A stretch of 64,000 nucleotides of DNA from Alphaproteobacteria bacterium (GTDB taxonomy: Bacteria > Pseudomonadota > Alphaproteobacteria > RF32 > CAG-239). The stretch lies in NCBI GenBank assembly GCA_017635595.1, contig JAGBLF010000031.1, positions 24,295-88,294 on the forward strand, given 5' to 3'. The stretch's first letter is position 1; each line of letters starts with the position of its first letter. The position numbers and the translations under genes were made by a program. The notes beneath the pieces are model-generated. The model saw nothing but the letters and a program-made list of their open reading frames with translations, was not told where the DNA came from and made no database searches. Below are positions 63,770 to 64,000 of the stretch, piece by piece.

Positions 63770-64000
63770 TTAATTATTAAAAGCATCCATTAAACTCTGT
63801 GTATCTGCCTTATCTTGTTCTTTATTGCTTTCTTGAGTGTTGCTACCGTCACCGCCTTCGATCGGATTGCCGTTTTCATCAACGTACTCCCATTCGCCGT
63901 CACCGCCTTCGATCGGATTGCCGTTTTCATCGACGTATTCCCATTCGCCGTCACCGCCTTCGACCGGATTGCCGTTTTCATCGACGTATTCCCATTCGCC
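63770..64000 (-). CDS. Repeat protein with 17-residue tandem repeat, C-terminal part
   Basis: The frame is open to the right edge and ends at 63770, with 76 residues visible. Three copies of GEWEYVDENGNPxEGGD (x is V or I), then GSNTQESNKEQDKADTQSLM and DAFNN. The repeat is 51 bp (63848-63898, 63899-63949, 63950-64000) and very regular, so more copies probably lie outside the window. The acidic, Gly/Asn/Asp-rich repeats resemble calcium- or cell-surface-binding repeats in look only. It is the first of at least four same-strand genes ahead of the secretin-like lipoprotein. A different reading frame in this region is a shadow. Confidence 0.75.
   Translation of the reverse strand, partial: GEWEYVDENGNPVEGGDGEWEYVDENGNPIEGGDGEWEYVDENGNPIEGGDGSNTQESNKEQDKADTQSLMDAFNN
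63848..64000 (-). repeat. 51-bp tandem repeat, three copies to the window edge
   Basis: Copies 63848-63898, 63899-63949 and 63950-64000 differ at only a few bases, and the last ends exactly at the edge. Each encodes 17 residues in frame. Confidence 0.92.

Noticed and set aside
63790..63981. 63-residue minus-strand frame with MKTAIRSKAVTANG repeats
   Set aside because: It is a shadow of the true repeat frame. The real frame, ending at 63770, has no stops and gives GEWEYVDENGNP repeats with a proper end.

Overview
The window is a stretch of an AT-rich alphaproteobacterial chromosome. CtrA (15229-15915) places it in the Alphaproteobacteria. LpxI in place of LpxH and the order yfgM-bamB-der and lpxC-bamD-recN fit that class. 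The small pilins with a G^RSM(V/I)EMLG leader suggest a host-associated, uncultured lineage, but that is inference. Most of the window is chromosomal housekeeping DNA, with small accessory islands around tRNA genes and repeats.

Layout. 1-1352: end of a chromate-transporter-like gene and a PfkB/adenosine-kinase-like gene. 1414-13000: accessory stretch with a Cys-rich membrane protein, tRNA-Thr with a tandemly duplicated 3' end, Nudix and FcoT-like thioesterase genes, a VanY-like peptidase, an LpxA-like acyltransferase, a large protein with a permuted papain-like signature, an oxidoreductase, tRNA-Pro with repeats, and two Spy/CpxP-like periplasmic proteins. 13104-19300: ymdB, two pilin-like genes, ctrA, a PEP-synthase/RPH-like enzyme and a HAD-like protein. 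19489-25230: two small transporters, tRNA-Glu, an ACP-like gene, a secreted serpin, a secreted tannase-like hydrolase and tRNA-Gly with repeats. 25286-29251: lpxI-lpxB-comEC. 29439-31980: two orphan genes of foreign codon usage and a pilin gene between two REP-like arrays. 31990-43811: tkt, a TrmA-family methyltransferase, a diguanylate cyclase, a PH-like membrane protein, yfgM-bamB-der, glmM and two paralogous small membrane proteins. 43875-53508: an OMP, rnpB, lpxC-bamD-recN-uvrC, pgsA and an OmpR/EnvZ-type pair. 53509-60919: a structured-RNA candidate, mutT and a complete N-type ATPase operon (atpDCQRBEFAG). 60977-64000: a Zn-ribbon protein and the end of an envelope/pilus-type operon with a secretin-like lipoprotein and a 17-residue tandem-repeat protein.

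How it fits together. Much of the core content builds the envelope: lpxI/lpxB/lpxC and glmM make lipid A and peptidoglycan precursors, bamB/bamD/yfgM assemble outer-membrane proteins, pgsA makes phosphatidylglycerol, and Spy-like proteins and an OmpR/EnvZ pair may watch envelope state. The N-type ATPase is a second-type rotary pump normally carried beside an ordinary F-ATPase; no ordinary atp operon is seen here.

The most unusual signal is non-coding. All four tRNA genes (Thr, Pro, Glu, Gly) are followed by copies of one modular repeat family. Its conserved core blocks flank palindromes whose sequences differ while pairing is kept, and copies of the tRNA 3' end and terminator are duplicated around it. 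Other points worth a look are the serpin, the permuted-papain-like protein, the three codon-usage outliers, the repeat-bearing tails on BamD and PgsA, and a repeat-protein gene at the right edge.
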